NCBI RefSeq assembly: GCF_001949145.1
Contig: NW_019091408.1
Span: 314,702 to 378,701 of the forward strand
Source: Acanthaster planci
Lineage: Eukaryota; Echinodermata; Asteroidea; Valvatida; Acanthasteridae
DNA length: 64,000 nucleotides
Reading direction: 5' to 3'
Part shown: one piece after another, positions 49,801 to 63,100 of the stretch
Numbering within the stretch: the first letter of the stretch is position 1
How the letters are laid out: every line of letters begins with the position of its first letter
Program-made: the position numbers and the translations under genes
The notes under the pieces: model-generated
Told to the model about the DNA's origin: nothing
The model's input: only the letters and a program-made list of their open reading frames with translations
Databases searched by the model: none

Positions 49801-52800
49801 TGGCCGCATTTCAAAAGACACCACTGCCATTCAGCAGCACACTGGACCAATTTCGGGAACAAAGGAAATTACACAACACCGCACAATGTGGGCTGTCTTT
49901 ACTTGGAGCAGGCCTGGCTGTAATACAGTGGAACGCTGCTATGACGAACACGATGGGGTCCACGCTACATGTTTGGTACAGCGGTCGTTCGGTATAGTGA
50001 AATTAACTGCCAAATGTTTTGTTGCTATGTTGAATAGCGCCCTCTCTTGTCTAAGTGAAGTGCACCCTTTGGTGATACTATGGTTCGCTGTTTTTGTGAT
50101 GTTTTGCTGTTGCATTCACGTTTAAGGTTTCTAAAAATGTATTAACTATTTTTGTTTTTTATTAAATCTTGAGTTACAAAACTGATTTTAAGTTTGTCAA
50201 AAAGTCATGAAGCTACCGCTCAGGATTGATTTCTGATGCATGCTGTGGTGAATCTCGGTTGATTTGAGTATCAGCGGGTGCCTCTTTAGACTATTGTTAA
50301 TGCAGTGCCACGGTGTGCATGTGGTTTTCTTCTGTACCGGATCATGCAGAGTCGAAAAACCAGTGTCCATTCAATACCGTTGATAACAAGTAGCTTTCCC
50401 TTCTAATCCTTAGGGAAATAATGGCCACTTGTCACTTTGCAATATAAAAAGCACCTACTGTTTTATCAAGTTGACATTTGGGAATTACAAATGGCAGGTG
50501 CGTAGTGTTTGGTAGGTTTTGTACACAAAATATTGGGAGTCAAGGACGATGTTTGGTAAAGCCAAATGTTCGGTATAGCGGTGTTCGGTATAACGACATC
50601 CCACTGTACTGGGGCGTCAGTGGAGGTTGCATGTCAGATTAGAGAAGCACCAGACAGTCATTTGTGTGGGTGTAAGCGTCCAGTAAATGAAGTTATGAAT
50701 TTTTGAAGAATTTTGAAAATGGAAAATCTTGAAAATTGCCCGCAAACTTGCCCCACATATGCAAATTCCACCCGGCAGGAAGTGGTTGAAGGTAGTGTAT
50801 AGGATTTGCATGTACTGCAATTGGCCGATTTTGGCATTTGTGATTTACTTTGTGTATTATTCCATGGCCTTGTTTCATTTTCTGAGTTCACTGCTTTAAG
50901 AAAAATCAAGAAAAAGCTGTTCATTGTTAGCTTGTGTAATTTGTCTCTCAAAAATCCATGGGCCACAGGATTTTCCAAAGTGCCTGGACAGTGCCCAGGT
51001 AAGGTCGATCTGCAGATGAATTATGGCCCTCAAAAATGCATTTTGTCCATTATTTCACATAGTAATAGTGGTTGGCAAATTTACCTTCAAGTTTTTGTTT
51101 CCTCTTCAACAATGCAATGTTGAGAAGTTGTCGAATAAACACCATTTTCATCGTGCAGTGAATTGACTGCAGTCATGACCGACACTGTGCACCCACAACA
51201 CACGCGTAAATGTACACATGCACGATCAACCACGCATCGTTTGCTCTTCACACGTAGGCCTAAGTCTGTCAAAAAGTATCCACAGACCATTAGTACCCAT
51301 CCAAAACACTTTATAAACCAATAAATGAATTTTGGGCATAAGAGTTAATACTGTGATTGAAAATAGAAAGCTAAATGTCTCAAAATTGGAGATTTGTTCA
51401 AGAAACATAGGCTTTGCATAATTGATTTGGAATATACCATTGTTTTAAGGGGTGATACCAAGACCGTATATTCACTTGAGGTAAACTTCCAACATTTCAT
51501 AAGGACACTTTAATTTCAAACCAGTCCAAACTATCTGTTAGGCTTTTGGTAACGATTATTTATCTATTTTATTAACCCTAACCCCCTAGGGTGTGTGTAA
51601 AATCATATTGAAATCAGAGGATTTGGGAGTGTTGGGGTTAAAATGAGTTTAGGCTTACCAAAGGCACATTGGCAGTTTGTACCTTACCTATTGATATAGA
51701 CTCTTCCAACAGCTCAATGCTTCACACACATTTTCATTGTGTCTCTTAACCACTTCCTGCCGGGGACTCGGGGATTGGAGACGTATGGTTTATATGGGTG
51801 GCCGGGGTCTCCGAACTCGGACAAAAGAAACAGGGCCCTGTAACAAAAGACCGTACTCTNATAATCCAGCCTTGTTTTGAAACCGTATATCAGGGTTTGG
51901 GGTGTTGAGAGCAAGCGGATTACCACCGGGGACAAAAGCGCTCCACCACCGCAGCGATGAGCCACACAGCACTGCTGCATGCTAATCTGGCCCCTATTGA
52001 AAAGAGGTCAGCAGTGCACTAAGCCAGGTTCGTGAACAAAAGACATTTATACAACACCGCACAATCTGGGCTCTGTTTACAAAGCTGCTGGTCTGGCTGA
52101 AATACTTGGGTGTCAATGAAGGTCACCTGTCAACTTAGAGTAGTGCCTAAAGATTACTTGGTGTGGCTGTAAACGACCGTTAAATGAAATGATTAATTTT
52201 TGAAGGATTTTGAAAACGGAAAAATGATAGTCATGCCGGCCCAGCATCATCAACGTTTAAAGATGCCCCGGTATGAAGTGGTTAATGGTTGCGGTATTTG
52301 AACAAATTCGTTTTCCAAAGATCGAATGATCTTTTCCAAAGATCAAATGATCTTTGGAAAAATATAAAAATTTTCTTTTCTTGAAAATGACAGCGTTCCA
52401 GGCAGTAAGATTTTACAGATTGTTTGACACTATTATGTATTTACTTTACACTGAGATGTTTCAAGACATTTGACAGTCTCGTTTTTGAGATATTACAAAT
52501 CCTTTACACAGCCTTTTAGTGTGGTGCACCTTGATTGTTAAAGTACTGTTCACCTCCTGTGTACTGGGAAATATGGAACAAATTAGGAAGTTTTTTTGGC
52601 AATGATGACTGAGGAGGTTGAAAGACTCGTGCAGTGGAGCCTCTTTTTTCTTTTGCCACAGACGTTGCCAGATTCTACAAAATGAGGCTTAACCACATGC
52701 TCCCATGTGCTTTTAAAAATGCAGTGCACACATACGGGGGATTTTTGAGATTTTCAGTTTTTGAAACTCTTCAAAAATTCATTTCATTTAATAGACGTTT

Positions 52801-55800
52801 ACACCCACACAAATGACTGTTTGGTGGCTAGTCTCAGCTTACAGGTACCCTTCATTGACTCCTGGGTATGTCAGCCAGGCATGTCACCCTTTAAAGAAAG
52901 CCCAGAATTGTGAGGTGTTGTGTAATTTCCTTTGTCCCCAGTGAATGCGAGTGGCGTCTTTTCAAACGCGGCTGGATTAGCATGCAGCGGTGTTGTGTCG
53001 CTCATCAATGGGGCCCTAGAGCACTTTTGTCCGCAGTGCTAATCTGCAGGCTCGCTATGCACAAAACAATAGTATACTGTTAAACCCCTTCACAGCAGGA
53101 TTCTTTTGACCACGACTGCTGGGCTGTGGTATGCCATGAGTGGAGGGCATTGTCCAGCAGCAGGCCCCATTGAACCAGCAGCTGCATGGTGAATAGACTG
53201 TATGTATGGTATGCACTAATCCTCACACAAAGGTGCTTTAGTAGCAGTCCTCCCTATTGAAGGGGTTAAAAACAGTGACAAATTACCTTCGAAAAATGCA
53301 AGCCAAAAAATGATGGCATTTCCCAGCAGCAGGTCTTTTATTCCGAGTACGGTCTTTTGTTACACGGACCATCTCTTCTGTCCCATTTCAGGCACCCCAG
53401 CTGAGCGTATAAACCCAAGGTGCTCGAAACGGGATTCCCCAACAGCAAGTGGTTGATGCGCTTGTTACTCTAGTAATTTTGTTGTAGTTTACATTATGGA
53501 GAGCACACTAAGCTCTCTGTTTTGATGTATCACTTGGTTTGGTAGCATGGTGAGCTGGTAGACATTAGGTTTGTTACAAGTGTTGAGGGTTCCTAGAGTG
53601 CAAGATTCTAAGGGGCCTTTTACTTAAAAATGGCTCTGGTGACTTGCAAGTCATTTTGTTAGATTTGGTCACAACGGGCAAGATAACTGCATAAACTGCA
53701 ACAGAGCTTATGGGAAAAAAAGATGAATTTGATGAGAAATTGGCACCAAGATGTGTACAGCAGTGTTAGTCTGCTAGAAACGTCAATAGAGGTTATGCAT
53801 TAACGTGTCCTCATAGGGCAAGAGCTTTGTATCTCTGGGATAGGCTTGGATAAACCTTTTGTGAATTCGTTGTGAACTATGTCAAAATAACAAAAACAGC
53901 CTCAGAGACACCATGGAGACACCAGCAATGCGTAACCTAACCTGAATAGAAATCAGTAGTAGAAATATTTTCATTTTCTTAACTCTAAGACACTTCAAAT
54001 GTAACCAATAACTGTCTTTTCATTTGTCTGTAGACGTACCTGCTGGCTAGTTGCACGGCTGATCGCAATATTGTACTTTACGACATGCGAGGGTCGACAC
54101 CCTTAAGGAAACTCCTACTGAACATGCGCAGCAACACGATAGCCTGGAACCCCATGGAGGCGTTCATATTTACAGCAGCCAACGAAGATTACAAGTGAGT
54201 GGCAGTTTGGCAAATCACTAAGCACCAAAAATGTTTGCTTCGCACAAATGGTATACTATCCTAACATGCAAGTAATGCATAGTGCCTCTGACTTGTACTC
54301 GGCTGTTTTTGTGCATAACACACAAATTTGGAAAGCATTAATTTTCACCAACCATGGCCCCATTCCATTGCACTTCCAACAGCTGATATTCTGCTAACAG
54401 AGCCCCTGTGTATTTCCGGCCCATCTCACCACCAGGGGGTTTCCCCCGAGAACTTAGCTGTAGCAAGCCTGATCTTGTTTCAATTTTGCATGCATCTAAA
54501 AAGACTCCTCATGAGTACATCTGTGAAGTCTCAATTTACTCCAATACGTAGTTTTATTGATATGGTCATTTTAAGTTGATGGCCTCACATTTATTGGCCC
54601 ATTTGCAGTTGGTACTTTACCATAAAACGTATAGATTTTTGGCTGACCTGTCTCGAAAATCCTTGGGAAATGGGCATTCCGCAAGGACTGTATGTCTGAT
54701 TTTCACAAAATTGGTGTCTAAACGACTGCAAGACTTCACTGGAAAGCTCCTTAAGGCTCAGTGTCAATAAAATGCCCCGCGATGATATCGAAGGAAATCT
54801 GCTCTTAAAGGGTTATCACTGCAGCAGCATTATTACATTCTATTTTAACCTCTGTTGCATGTGCTGGCTTCTTTTATCATACTTTTTGTAATTGATCTAA
54901 TTTTCTTTTTTCTTTTTTTTTTTAGCCTTTATACATTTGACATTCGGAAACTAGACATTGCACTCAACGTTCACATGGACCATGTATCAGCTGTCATGGA
55001 TGTAGACTACTCACCAACGGGGAAAGAGTTTGTGAGTGGGAGCTTTGATAAGTCAATCCGGATCTTCCCTGTGGATAGAGGACACAGCAGGTAGCGTCAT
55101 TAGGAGAGGGAGAAGTGGAAAAGAGTATTTTTTTAGGAGGATGAGGGGATTCAGTGCATTGCCAGCCAGCCAGCCAATTTTTGGAAGCAAACAGTTTCCA
55201 TAAAATTATGTTGTAATTGAGCAAATCTTAGCAAGTGGTGGTCTGAAGGTTTCAAATCTTACCCAAAGGATCTAAAAGGTTTTCTTTCTTTCCTAATTTT
55301 CCCAGAAATCTTCAAAAATTGGGGAGAAAAAATCAGCCATTACGACAGCAAAAAGTGCAGATTTTATTTGGTAGTTCCTAATTATCAATTTGAATTTTTG
55401 TTTGAATTTGACAGTAGATTTTCATTATTCTGAGGCATATTTCCCTAGATCAGAAACCACGTAAAGACAGATTCAGAAAGCTTATTTATAGTTTTTGTAG
55501 AAAAATTTAAATGTGATTATTTTATGCAGTCTTCTTCGTTTAGTTCTTTTTTTTTTCAACGATTTTTTGTACCATCTGCTGGGGGCAGCAATTTTGGACA
55601 ATCTTACATTGGACATGTATTCTGATTCAAGGTAATTTTTGTTCTATCTTTTATTTGGTACAGGGAAATCTACCACACAAAGCGAATGCAGCATGTGACG
55701 TGTGTTCGGTGGAGTTTAGACAGCAAATACATCCTTTCTGGCTCTGATGAGACCAATATCAGAATCTGGAAAGCCAACGCATCAGAAAAGTTGGGAAAGG

Positions 55801-56800
55801 TAGAAGAAAAGTGGTCAGGAGAAATTTGACATAAATCGCTGAGGCATGGGTGTATGGTCTTAGGGGTGCAACAAGGGTGAAATTTCAGAGGGAACACCTG
55901 GAGAGGGAACACATATTTCAAGGGGGCACTAAAGGCAAATGGACTGTAACTTGTATACAGGTTGTGTACATTTCAAAATTTCAAGGGAAGCACCGACTTC
56001 TATCCCTCATGTAAATTCCACCGGAGTCTTGCTGTGGTCATTTTGTGGTTAATGCCAAAGTTGCTGTGTTCAGGGAGCAGCCTTTTGATGAGGAAGTTAT
56101 TTTAGAATTGTGCCATTCCAAACTATGAACGAATAATTTCTGGTTTTTCTTTGTTTTGTCTTGCTTTGCTTCACTCGCACAGCTGCAAAAGAGAGAGGTT
56201 GCAGCTGACCAGTACAATGCCAAGCTGAAGGAGAAATTCCAGCACCACCCGCAGCTGAAGCGCATCCGCAGGCACCGTCACATCCCCAGGGCGATCTATC
56301 AGGAGGCCAAGACCATCAAAGTGCAGAGGGAGTCCATCAGGAGGAAGTACGTTGAGGGGTGGTGGAGGGGGTGGCAGATGAGGAGGGGGTAGGGGTGGAA
56401 AGGGGGCGTTGGTTGGTCTGTCCATTGGTCTAAGAGCCATATGGGCTGCCATGACAGTTCTTGTGGCAGGTGCAAGGCCAGCGTCCAAACAACTTCTTGC
56501 TGGGAAAATGTGAGCAGAACTCGAGACCTGTTTCAGTGTTGAATTTGGTAACCTCGAGAAACAACGCACAGCCAAAGGATGCCCTTAATTCGGTAAAATA
56601 CACATTTTTCACCATCAGATGGCTGGTTTATGGCCAGCCCTTTCTGCTCTGACGAGTCTTTGTTGAATGCCATTTGTTTTCACTTTTTCAAATTTTTTTT
56701 TTTTTTTTGTAGGACCGAGAACAGACGCAGACACAGTAAGAAGGGTGCCGTGCCTTACGTCGCCGAGAGGAAGAAAAGCATAATTACAGTAGTGGAGTAG
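46805..56800 (+). CDS. DCAF13: DDB1- and CUL4-associated factor 13 (Sof1-type WD40 protein)
   Basis: Nucleolar WD40 protein of the small-subunit processome, needed for 18S rRNA processing; also described as a CUL4-DDB1 substrate receptor. Exons: 46805-46874, 47924-48123, 48369-48476, 48903-48992, 49202-49357, 54034-54194, 54926-55090, 55664-55799, 56183-56346, 56713-56800; 446 codons with stop, i.e. 445 residues, the length of the human protein, with all junctions in phase. It begins MKVKVLSRNPNNYIRETK and continues VPRNYDPSLHPFEAPREY. WD repeats run from about residue 65 to 360 (GGCDGQ, TVGDDQTIKQW, NIVLYDMRGS, GSFDKSIRIF, GSDETNIRIW). The last 83 residues (LKEKFQHHPQLKRIRRHRHI) are the basic Sof1 domain. 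Intron 5 (4.7 kb) is a transposon nest. Confidence 0.96.
46918..47118. mobile_element. MITE family 1, copy D (inverted)
   Basis: Starts ACATGGACATCACTTGATG and ends TTTCCGCATGGAACTCTTACCC, opposite in orientation to copies A-C. It lies 44 bp after the DCAF13 exon 1 donor. Confidence 0.6.
47441..47643. mobile_element. MITE family 1, copy E (inverted)
   Basis: Starts GACAGAGTTCCATACACGGA and ends AATGTCCATGAAACTCTTAC. The interior shares TCCTGTGCACAAACCCTGTG and CTTCCTGGTGGCTGAT with copy D. DCAF13 intron 1. Confidence 0.65.
49494..50789 (+). mobile_element. TTAACCAC element, copy 1, interrupted by a Tigger-like insertion
   Basis: Begins TTAACCACTCGGTGCC and ends CCCGGCAGGAAGTGGTTGAA. Internal landmarks shared with the other copies are GTAACAAAAGACCGTACTC, GCATGCTAATCTGGCC, CACAACACCGCACAAT and AATTTTTGAAGAATTTTGAAAA. 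Without the nested 681-bp insertion it is about 613 bp. No transposase is coded. Confidence 0.75.
49926..50606. mobile_element. Nested Tigger/pogo-like nonautonomous transposon
   Basis: Flanked by TA on both sides (49924-49925, 50607-50608). The ends are CAGTGGAACGCTGCTATGAC and the inverse CAGTGGGATGTCGTTATACC, inverted repeats of about 26 bp. CAGT ends and a TA target site fit the Tc1/mariner-pogo group. The internal ORFs are short and show no transposase motif. Confidence 0.7.
51572..51641. mobile_element. 70-bp TTAA-bounded mini-element
   Basis: TTAACCCTAACCCCC at the left and GTGTTGGGGTTAA at the right. Resembles the 59-bp unit at 12509. DCAF13 intron 5. Confidence 0.45.
51746..52285 (+). 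mobile_element. TTAACCAC element, copy 2 (uninterrupted, 540 bp)
   Basis: The left end TTAACCACTTCCTGCCGGGG and the complement of the right end match at 18 of 20 positions. TTAA at both borders fits a piggyBac-type target. This is the cleanest copy. It contains one unresolved base (51860). Confidence 0.8.
52332..52361. repeat. 30-bp palindrome TTTTCCAAAGATCA...
   Basis: TTTTCCAAAGATCA, two central bases, then TGATCTTTGGAAAA. A partial copy of the left arm precedes it (52312-52331). It lies 46 bp after the end of TTAACCAC copy 2. Confidence 0.7.
52689..53456 (-). mobile_element. TTAACCAC element, copy 3 (inverted), interrupted by a family 2 MITE
   Basis: Reverse orientation to copies 1 and 2. 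It starts TTAACCACATGCTCCC and ends AACAGCAAGTGGTTGA. It contains reversed landmarks (TTAGCATGCAGCGGTG, GAGTACGGTCTTTTGTTAC). The 53080-53269 MITE is inserted in it. Confidence 0.7.
53080..53269. mobile_element. MITE family 2, copy nested in DCAF13 intron 5
   Basis: TTAAACCCCTTCACAGCAGG at the left and GAAGGGGTTAA at the right, 190 bp, nearly the same as 28057-28245. It sits inside TTAACCAC copy 3, so it is the younger insertion. Confidence 0.75.
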
Positions 56801-57162
56801 GTATCCAAAATTAGTAATTTTTGGGGTAGGGGATCTTTGAATTTTTTGAAATCTTAAAACAAACCATTCACTTGTATCCTGAGCTTACGTGATCACAAAG
56901 CTTTCTGTGGGCCATCACTGGGAAATCAGTATTCAAAAGCTGGTTCTTTTCAGCATACAAGAAGGCACAAATATAACTTCAGCAGCATGAATCGTTTACA
57001 GCACAATCTGTGGAGTTTGAGATGCGTTTAACTTTTATCAAATTTGCAGCATGTTATGTGACATCGAAAGTCACATCTGCAATTGCTTTGTGAACCAACT
57101 TTTATTCTTGGTTCAACCAAGTTGAATTTCCGACAGCAAATAGCAGGAGGCTCGTAAATAAA
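56801..57162 (+). promoter_or_regulatory. DCAF13 3' UTR with poly(A) signal
   Basis: After the TAG at 56798-56800, the first clear AATAAA is at 57157-57162. A minus-strand AATAAA (TTTATT at 57207-57212) lies only 45 bp further on and could end the gene coming from the right. Confidence 0.5.
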
Positions 57163-60100
57163 TGACAATCAAAGTTCCACTTGTCGATTGTAATAATTAT
57201 GATTGTTTTATTTTAATTAAGAAGTAGGTACGTAGCTGACGTGGCAAGTAAACAAAAGGAGGGTGGAAAAAACAGAATTGGAAATTGACATTTAATATTT
57301 AATTAGTATTCATCAACCTTGCTTGGTCACACAGTTACAAATTCCTGCACAGAATGGTACGGCCCAATTTTCAGACCATTCCATTTAGGTTTTCTTAAAG
57401 GGCACTGAGGATTAGATCAATAAGAAATAACAGGTTTAAATGTATAATTTGTTATTATAATTTAATATCACCTCATTACTTTACTCACAGAAACAACCCT
57501 CACTTTCAATGGAATATTCTGGTTTTGGAAAACTCCATTACTGTTTACAGGTACAGACAAAAGACAGATTCTTACTTGACAAATGTCAATACTTTTTATA
57601 GTAGTAAATGGAAACTACAAGCTTAATACATTCAAGTACATGTTTACAAATGTTTTTTCTTTCTAAGTAAATGGACATTCAAATGCTACGCGGAGAGAAT
57701 TGCAGAAATTAGATAAAATGAAGTAACGGTACAATTCTAGGGAATGACAAATGTTGATCAAACTTACAAAACTTGGATCAGTAACTGTGTTAGTGGCTCT
57801 ACCTAATAAAAACATTTCAGAAATCATGTGATGTGTTTCTCATACTTCTTTCCTTTTCTCATTGTTTTCAATTCTCAACTCAACCGTTTCTTCTTATCCA
57901 TGGAAGATAAAAATGTTGCAATCAATTGCAAACAAATTAGCAACAGAAGCAGCAACAATGAAAGTGCACTCAAATTCGGCTAAATCTCCCCCACTGAAAG
58001 AGAAATTGTGTACCTTCACTTTAATAATGTAAAAAAATCAGATTTGGTTGTGCCCCGTTTGTCAGTTTTTAAAGCTTTGTTCAGTTTAATATCTGTGAAT
58101 GTTTACAACCACGAGAGCTTTTCAATCACATTCAAAGAGGGGTACCACACTGTTAAAAGCCACAGGCAAAAAGTATTGCATCTTTAATGTGCATTCCCAA
58201 GTCAAATCAAACCAGCGATGGAATTCACACAAAAATCACTACTTACAAATAACACTTAAAAAAAAAACTTACTATCCTTACTAACTTGCATAGCCAGGCT
58301 AGTTCAGATGAACCCCCAAAAATCATGAACTACAGGTCACTACCATAAGCCAAACTGTGTTTCTTGAACTCGAGTCAATTATACCCAGGTTAGTAAAAGT
58401 CTCAAAATATTAAGCTTCGGGATAAAAAGGTTGATATTCAAGATTAAAAGATAATAGCAGAAAGGTTTTTCTTTAACAAAGTACAACAGACAAACCAGCA
58501 GTCCCTTTAAACATGACCATATAATGCTCATCAACTTGGTTCAACTACAATTTTGAACCACAACACATAAAGGGCTATAACCAGATAAACTGGGTTTAAT
58601 ACTTCAAACTAGTTAGTACAGACAGTCCAGCAGTGTACCTATTATTCTAATGCTAGCACAGAAACTAGGGTAATTGCACAACTTTCTTCTTGCTTAAAAT
58701 ATTTATATTTTTTTGGTCCCTTGGTATGAATAATACAGTTAGAATGGATTGCTTATGTGTGGTTTGACCTGATTGTGTCTGTAATGCATACTACACATTA
58801 GGACTCAAAAAAGTGAACTTGGTGAAAAATATGACACTGCTAACTTGAGGACAATGGTGCAAAAAATTAGAAACAGAAGTTTTCAAGTTAAAATGTTTTC
58901 ATACTTTGAAGGGATTACGCAACGAGACTCACTTCAAGTGTTGGTTTGTTACTATGCTATACTCTGCCTTCCAAAACCAGCTGAAGGGCTTGAAGCGAAG
59001 TCCACTCACAGAAACAGGCTTTTCCACTAAAAGGTTTTTAATTCTTTGATTAAAAAAGTCCAATAAAATTCGTCAAAAAAGGGAGAAATTTAGGTGATTT
59101 GGCTCATCAACATTTGAGTTCTAGGACTGGGACAGGACTTTCACACATTCAACCACAAGCTTCCTATAAGGTGGCTGAACAACAGGTCCAAACAATTCAG
59201 AATACCACTGTGCAGATTTCTTCAGGCCCCGGTGTACACCGTATAAGCAAAACCAAAACCATACCACATTTTATCAAAGACCAGCAAAACTAACCACTGG
59301 ATGTTTAACAAAATCTCACCTCTTGCAGAGTACTGTGAACATGAGAACATGAAATGCATCAGTACTGAATTACACAACTGAATTGGGGAATGCACGGGTG
59401 ATGCGAGAGTCTACTGGATACAAAATCTATGGCTACAGGCTATTTTACCACACAGGAAGTTATTCTGGCAGGCCAGGCATATTATGGAACTGGATATGAT
59501 GCTACCGATGTGAAGTTATCATTTGAGACTACTTAAAGCGAGGTGCTATGACTAAATGGGATAAACATTTGCCACATCGGTTGAATATTCAGTCTCAACT
59601 CATACAACAGCATATGGTTCTATTGCTACTTATTGTTTTAAAACCATTCACCAGTCATTGCATATTCTTTGCTGTTTAAATGAAAATCATTATAATTTAT
59701 ACATGTAAAATGTGAAAGGATTCCTTAAATACAATTACGAGCATTATTTAAAACTGTACAGTAGGTAATATTCATATAGTAAACTTTCTTCAGTAGTCAG
59801 TGAAAGATTAATAATGCAAGAACATCGCACAGTCAGAGGCCATGTATATCATAAATATTCAGAAGGTAATTACATATAATATCACATTCATGAAGTTGAT
59901 ACATATTCATGAACTACATGTACATTACAACAGTGTTTTTCCATTCTCGGCTATAGCAGTATTAATACACAGGAATAGCATGTACATTTTTCATTTACAC
60001 ATATCATGGCTTTTATATATAAAATGTTAAAATATACCTAAATGGTAAAAAGTGATAGTCTTTATTACTCTGTTATCTACTTCGCTATTCTAATATTGTG

Positions 60101-63100
60101 CTAATGATAATTAGCAATATCTAACTTTTCTACAATTGAAACAAGCTACCATTCTATATAGCTACATCATGGAATCATTTTTGTAGGCAACTTGGAGACC
60201 CAAAGTCTATTACCTTACACTTTGGGCACCTTTATGTATTCATAACATTTAAATAAACACGTACACAAACTAAACATCAGTATTCCTCTTTGACCCTCCC
60301 CCTTTACACTGAATGGAATCTTTCCTGCCATGGATAATACTGGATTTTTCATTTTTCTGGAGGGTAGGGTAAGTTGAAAACAAGTCAGACTAGTTTGGTG
60401 AGGGTTTGAAGATTCCACCCAGATGTAAAGGTAATAAGATGAAACAAGTGAAAAAAGAGACTGTGACACCCCACTTCAAACATGCACATTACAGTTGAAT
60501 ACAATATTAGAATATGTATTGCCAAGAAACTTGTATTTTTAAAATGTCCATCATGTCACACAAAACTAACACTATCATGACTGCGGAACACTTCTGACAC
60601 TGGAAATATTTTTAAAATGTGATAAAAAAGAAAACCAAAAAAAAAGACAATTTATTTCTTGTGCCAACCAAACCATACCAGCTGCAAAAGGTGTACAAAA
60701 AAAGGATTGCATTTGCTTTGAAGAAAAAGTTTTACGGGGCCCCCACTTGGCCTTCAATTTCTGGTTGGGCACGGGTACATAGGAAAATGGGTGGGGCAAA
60801 TGTGAAAGGGGAGAAAGAGTTTTTCTTTTTTAAATGATATGAACCATTCTAAATATCTGGGTTCCAGCTTTTCTGTGTCCCTGTCCCATCTGACAAATGA
60901 TTTAGTCCTTTAAAGCACATTCTATAATTTCAAAGAGTAATTAAGTAATGCAAATTACCTGCCAAACAAACTAAATAGTCTGAAGTTAATTTCAATGTTT
61001 CAATGTCAAATTACACAGGTCAGGTGTCACAGGGACACAATGTCGAAATGTTTGAATCCTGAATTTACAGACTCATATGAATAAGTTCAGATAACTTTTG
61101 GGTAAAGAAAAGTTGATTTGCTTAGATGTGACTTCTTGTAGGTAAAAAGTGGGTTGAAACCTTTCCTGGTAGAACCTGATGAAAACAAACACCAAACTGT
61201 GGGCTCCACTTTACCCCAAAAATTCGATGTTTCTGGAGGTGGTAAGGAAGCCACATTGAGTCAGCCGGGCTACAAAATTTCATGGACAGGTGTAAGGGCA
61301 TGCATCATTGAAGTATATTGCCCAAAAGAGTGCAGTAAAACTGTACATCTTTTTCAGGATAATGGACAATGATGGGATACAAGAAACACATCACGGGGGG
61401 AGGGGTTACAGCATTTTTTTGAAGCTGTTTGCAGTTTGGAATCTGCAGGGCTGAATGTTGGAATATGCAGGGCTACGGATGAAGTTAGACAGGGAGGGTA
61501 AGTGAGGGAGGGACGGGGGAAGGACAGGAACCCAATCTAGAGGACAGGAACCCAATCTGGAGGACAGGAACCCAATATGGAGAGGAACCCAATCTGGAGG
61601 ACAGGAACCCAATCTGGAGGACAGGAACCCAATCTAGAGGACAGGAACCCAATCTGGAGGACAGGAACCCAATCTAGAGGACAGGAACCCAATCTGGAAT
61701 TCACACATTCAGCCAATCATAAAGTTACTGAGCATGGCTCGAACACTACTGGCTACATGCACTTGTGGTCAACATTGCTTTGTACAACAAAAGCAAATCT
61801 AAGTTTAAACTAACAAAATGGAGGCAACCTTGCATGGCCGAGACCAGCTCGCATTCCAATCTCAGTATGCTACAGCAGAGATTGAAAATAAACACCAAAT
61901 TGTTCAAAATTGTCTCTTCTACAGAAATACCAAAATCATTAAAAATGAATAAGTGATACATATGTTCTCTACCAATAAATGAAGTATTCCAAAGTCTACA
62001 GAAAAGTGAACATAGAAATATCCAAGAATAGATCTGGCTTTCTAGGATATGAATCAACTGAGTCATATGGATTAAACATGGAATAAATTTCTTGCTAAGA
62101 ATCATGTTTATTATAAAGTACTGATAAGGAGCACAACTTTAATGGATCAAACAATCACAAAGTTTCCCCAAACAATGTAAATCAAACTCGGGTTCCAATT
62201 GGGAGGCTTTTCCAAATGAGTCACTTGTGTTCCAAAAGGAATTGCAGAGAATTGTAATGGTCACTGTAAACTACAGACAACGGGAGTGATATCTGTTTAA
62301 ACTTCTTGACAACCCTTGAGCAATGACCAGTCATGGAGAAAGTGGCATTTAACCATCCAGTGAATGGCCATCAGACTCTTGATACCTGATAGTTGTGTGA
62401 ATATAGCCAAACCTTCCCAAGAAATCAGCTTACAGAAGGACCTTTTCAAACATGTTAACAACTATAACTGGTTTGGATCAGGAATGTCAAATTTTAAGAA
62501 CTGGTTTTTAATGTGCTGTTAAAAGTGACTTGAATGTTGTGTGCAAAGTACAAAGAAAGTTTCCAACTGAAAACTTCTGACAGCAAAAAAAGAAGTTTGC
62601 GCAGTTGGAACACTTGTTGTCAACATTAACAGTGAGTAAAACTTCAAACAAGCTGTGGCTTTGTCCAAAGGTGACTTTACATGCCGTGACTGACCATCAA
62701 TAAATGAATAAATCTGAATGAATTTACATAGTTTTGGAAATACTGTGTGGAATGCAAGACATGGAACTGTGCTGATTTTAAAGCTGAAAGAACAAATTGT
62801 AACTTTTTGTTTTTCTACATAAACCTTTATGTTCGTATATATATATCTATATATGCACAATTAGCTTTGAAAGACATGAAAACAGCAAATTATTTTCCTG
62901 TACATAAAACTCAGATGTGACCAGACCATTTTTTAAACAATCTCACGTTCGCAGCCTTTCTCAAACTTTGGTGGGTAAACTTTAACGAATACTCCGAATT
63001 TCTTCACTCCACTTTTCCTCAACACACCAATGCCATACTCATAACAATAAAAAGGCAAAGACAGTGCACAATATCGTATTGCAATATTTCAAATTCTCGA

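Noticed and set aside
56171-56575. 134-residue minus-strand ORF with Pro-rich stretch
   Set aside because: Overlaps DCAF13 exon 9 antisense. The proline run is the complement of a GGGGTGG-rich intron tract.
61521-61697. CRISPR-like regular repeats
   Set aside because: Head-to-tail 20-bp units with no spacers, in an intron-rich animal genome.
61577-61813. Plus-strand ORF with repeated NPIWRTGTQ-like peptide
   Set aside because: Created by the 20-bp minisatellite, whose period keeps the frame open. No splice or family support.
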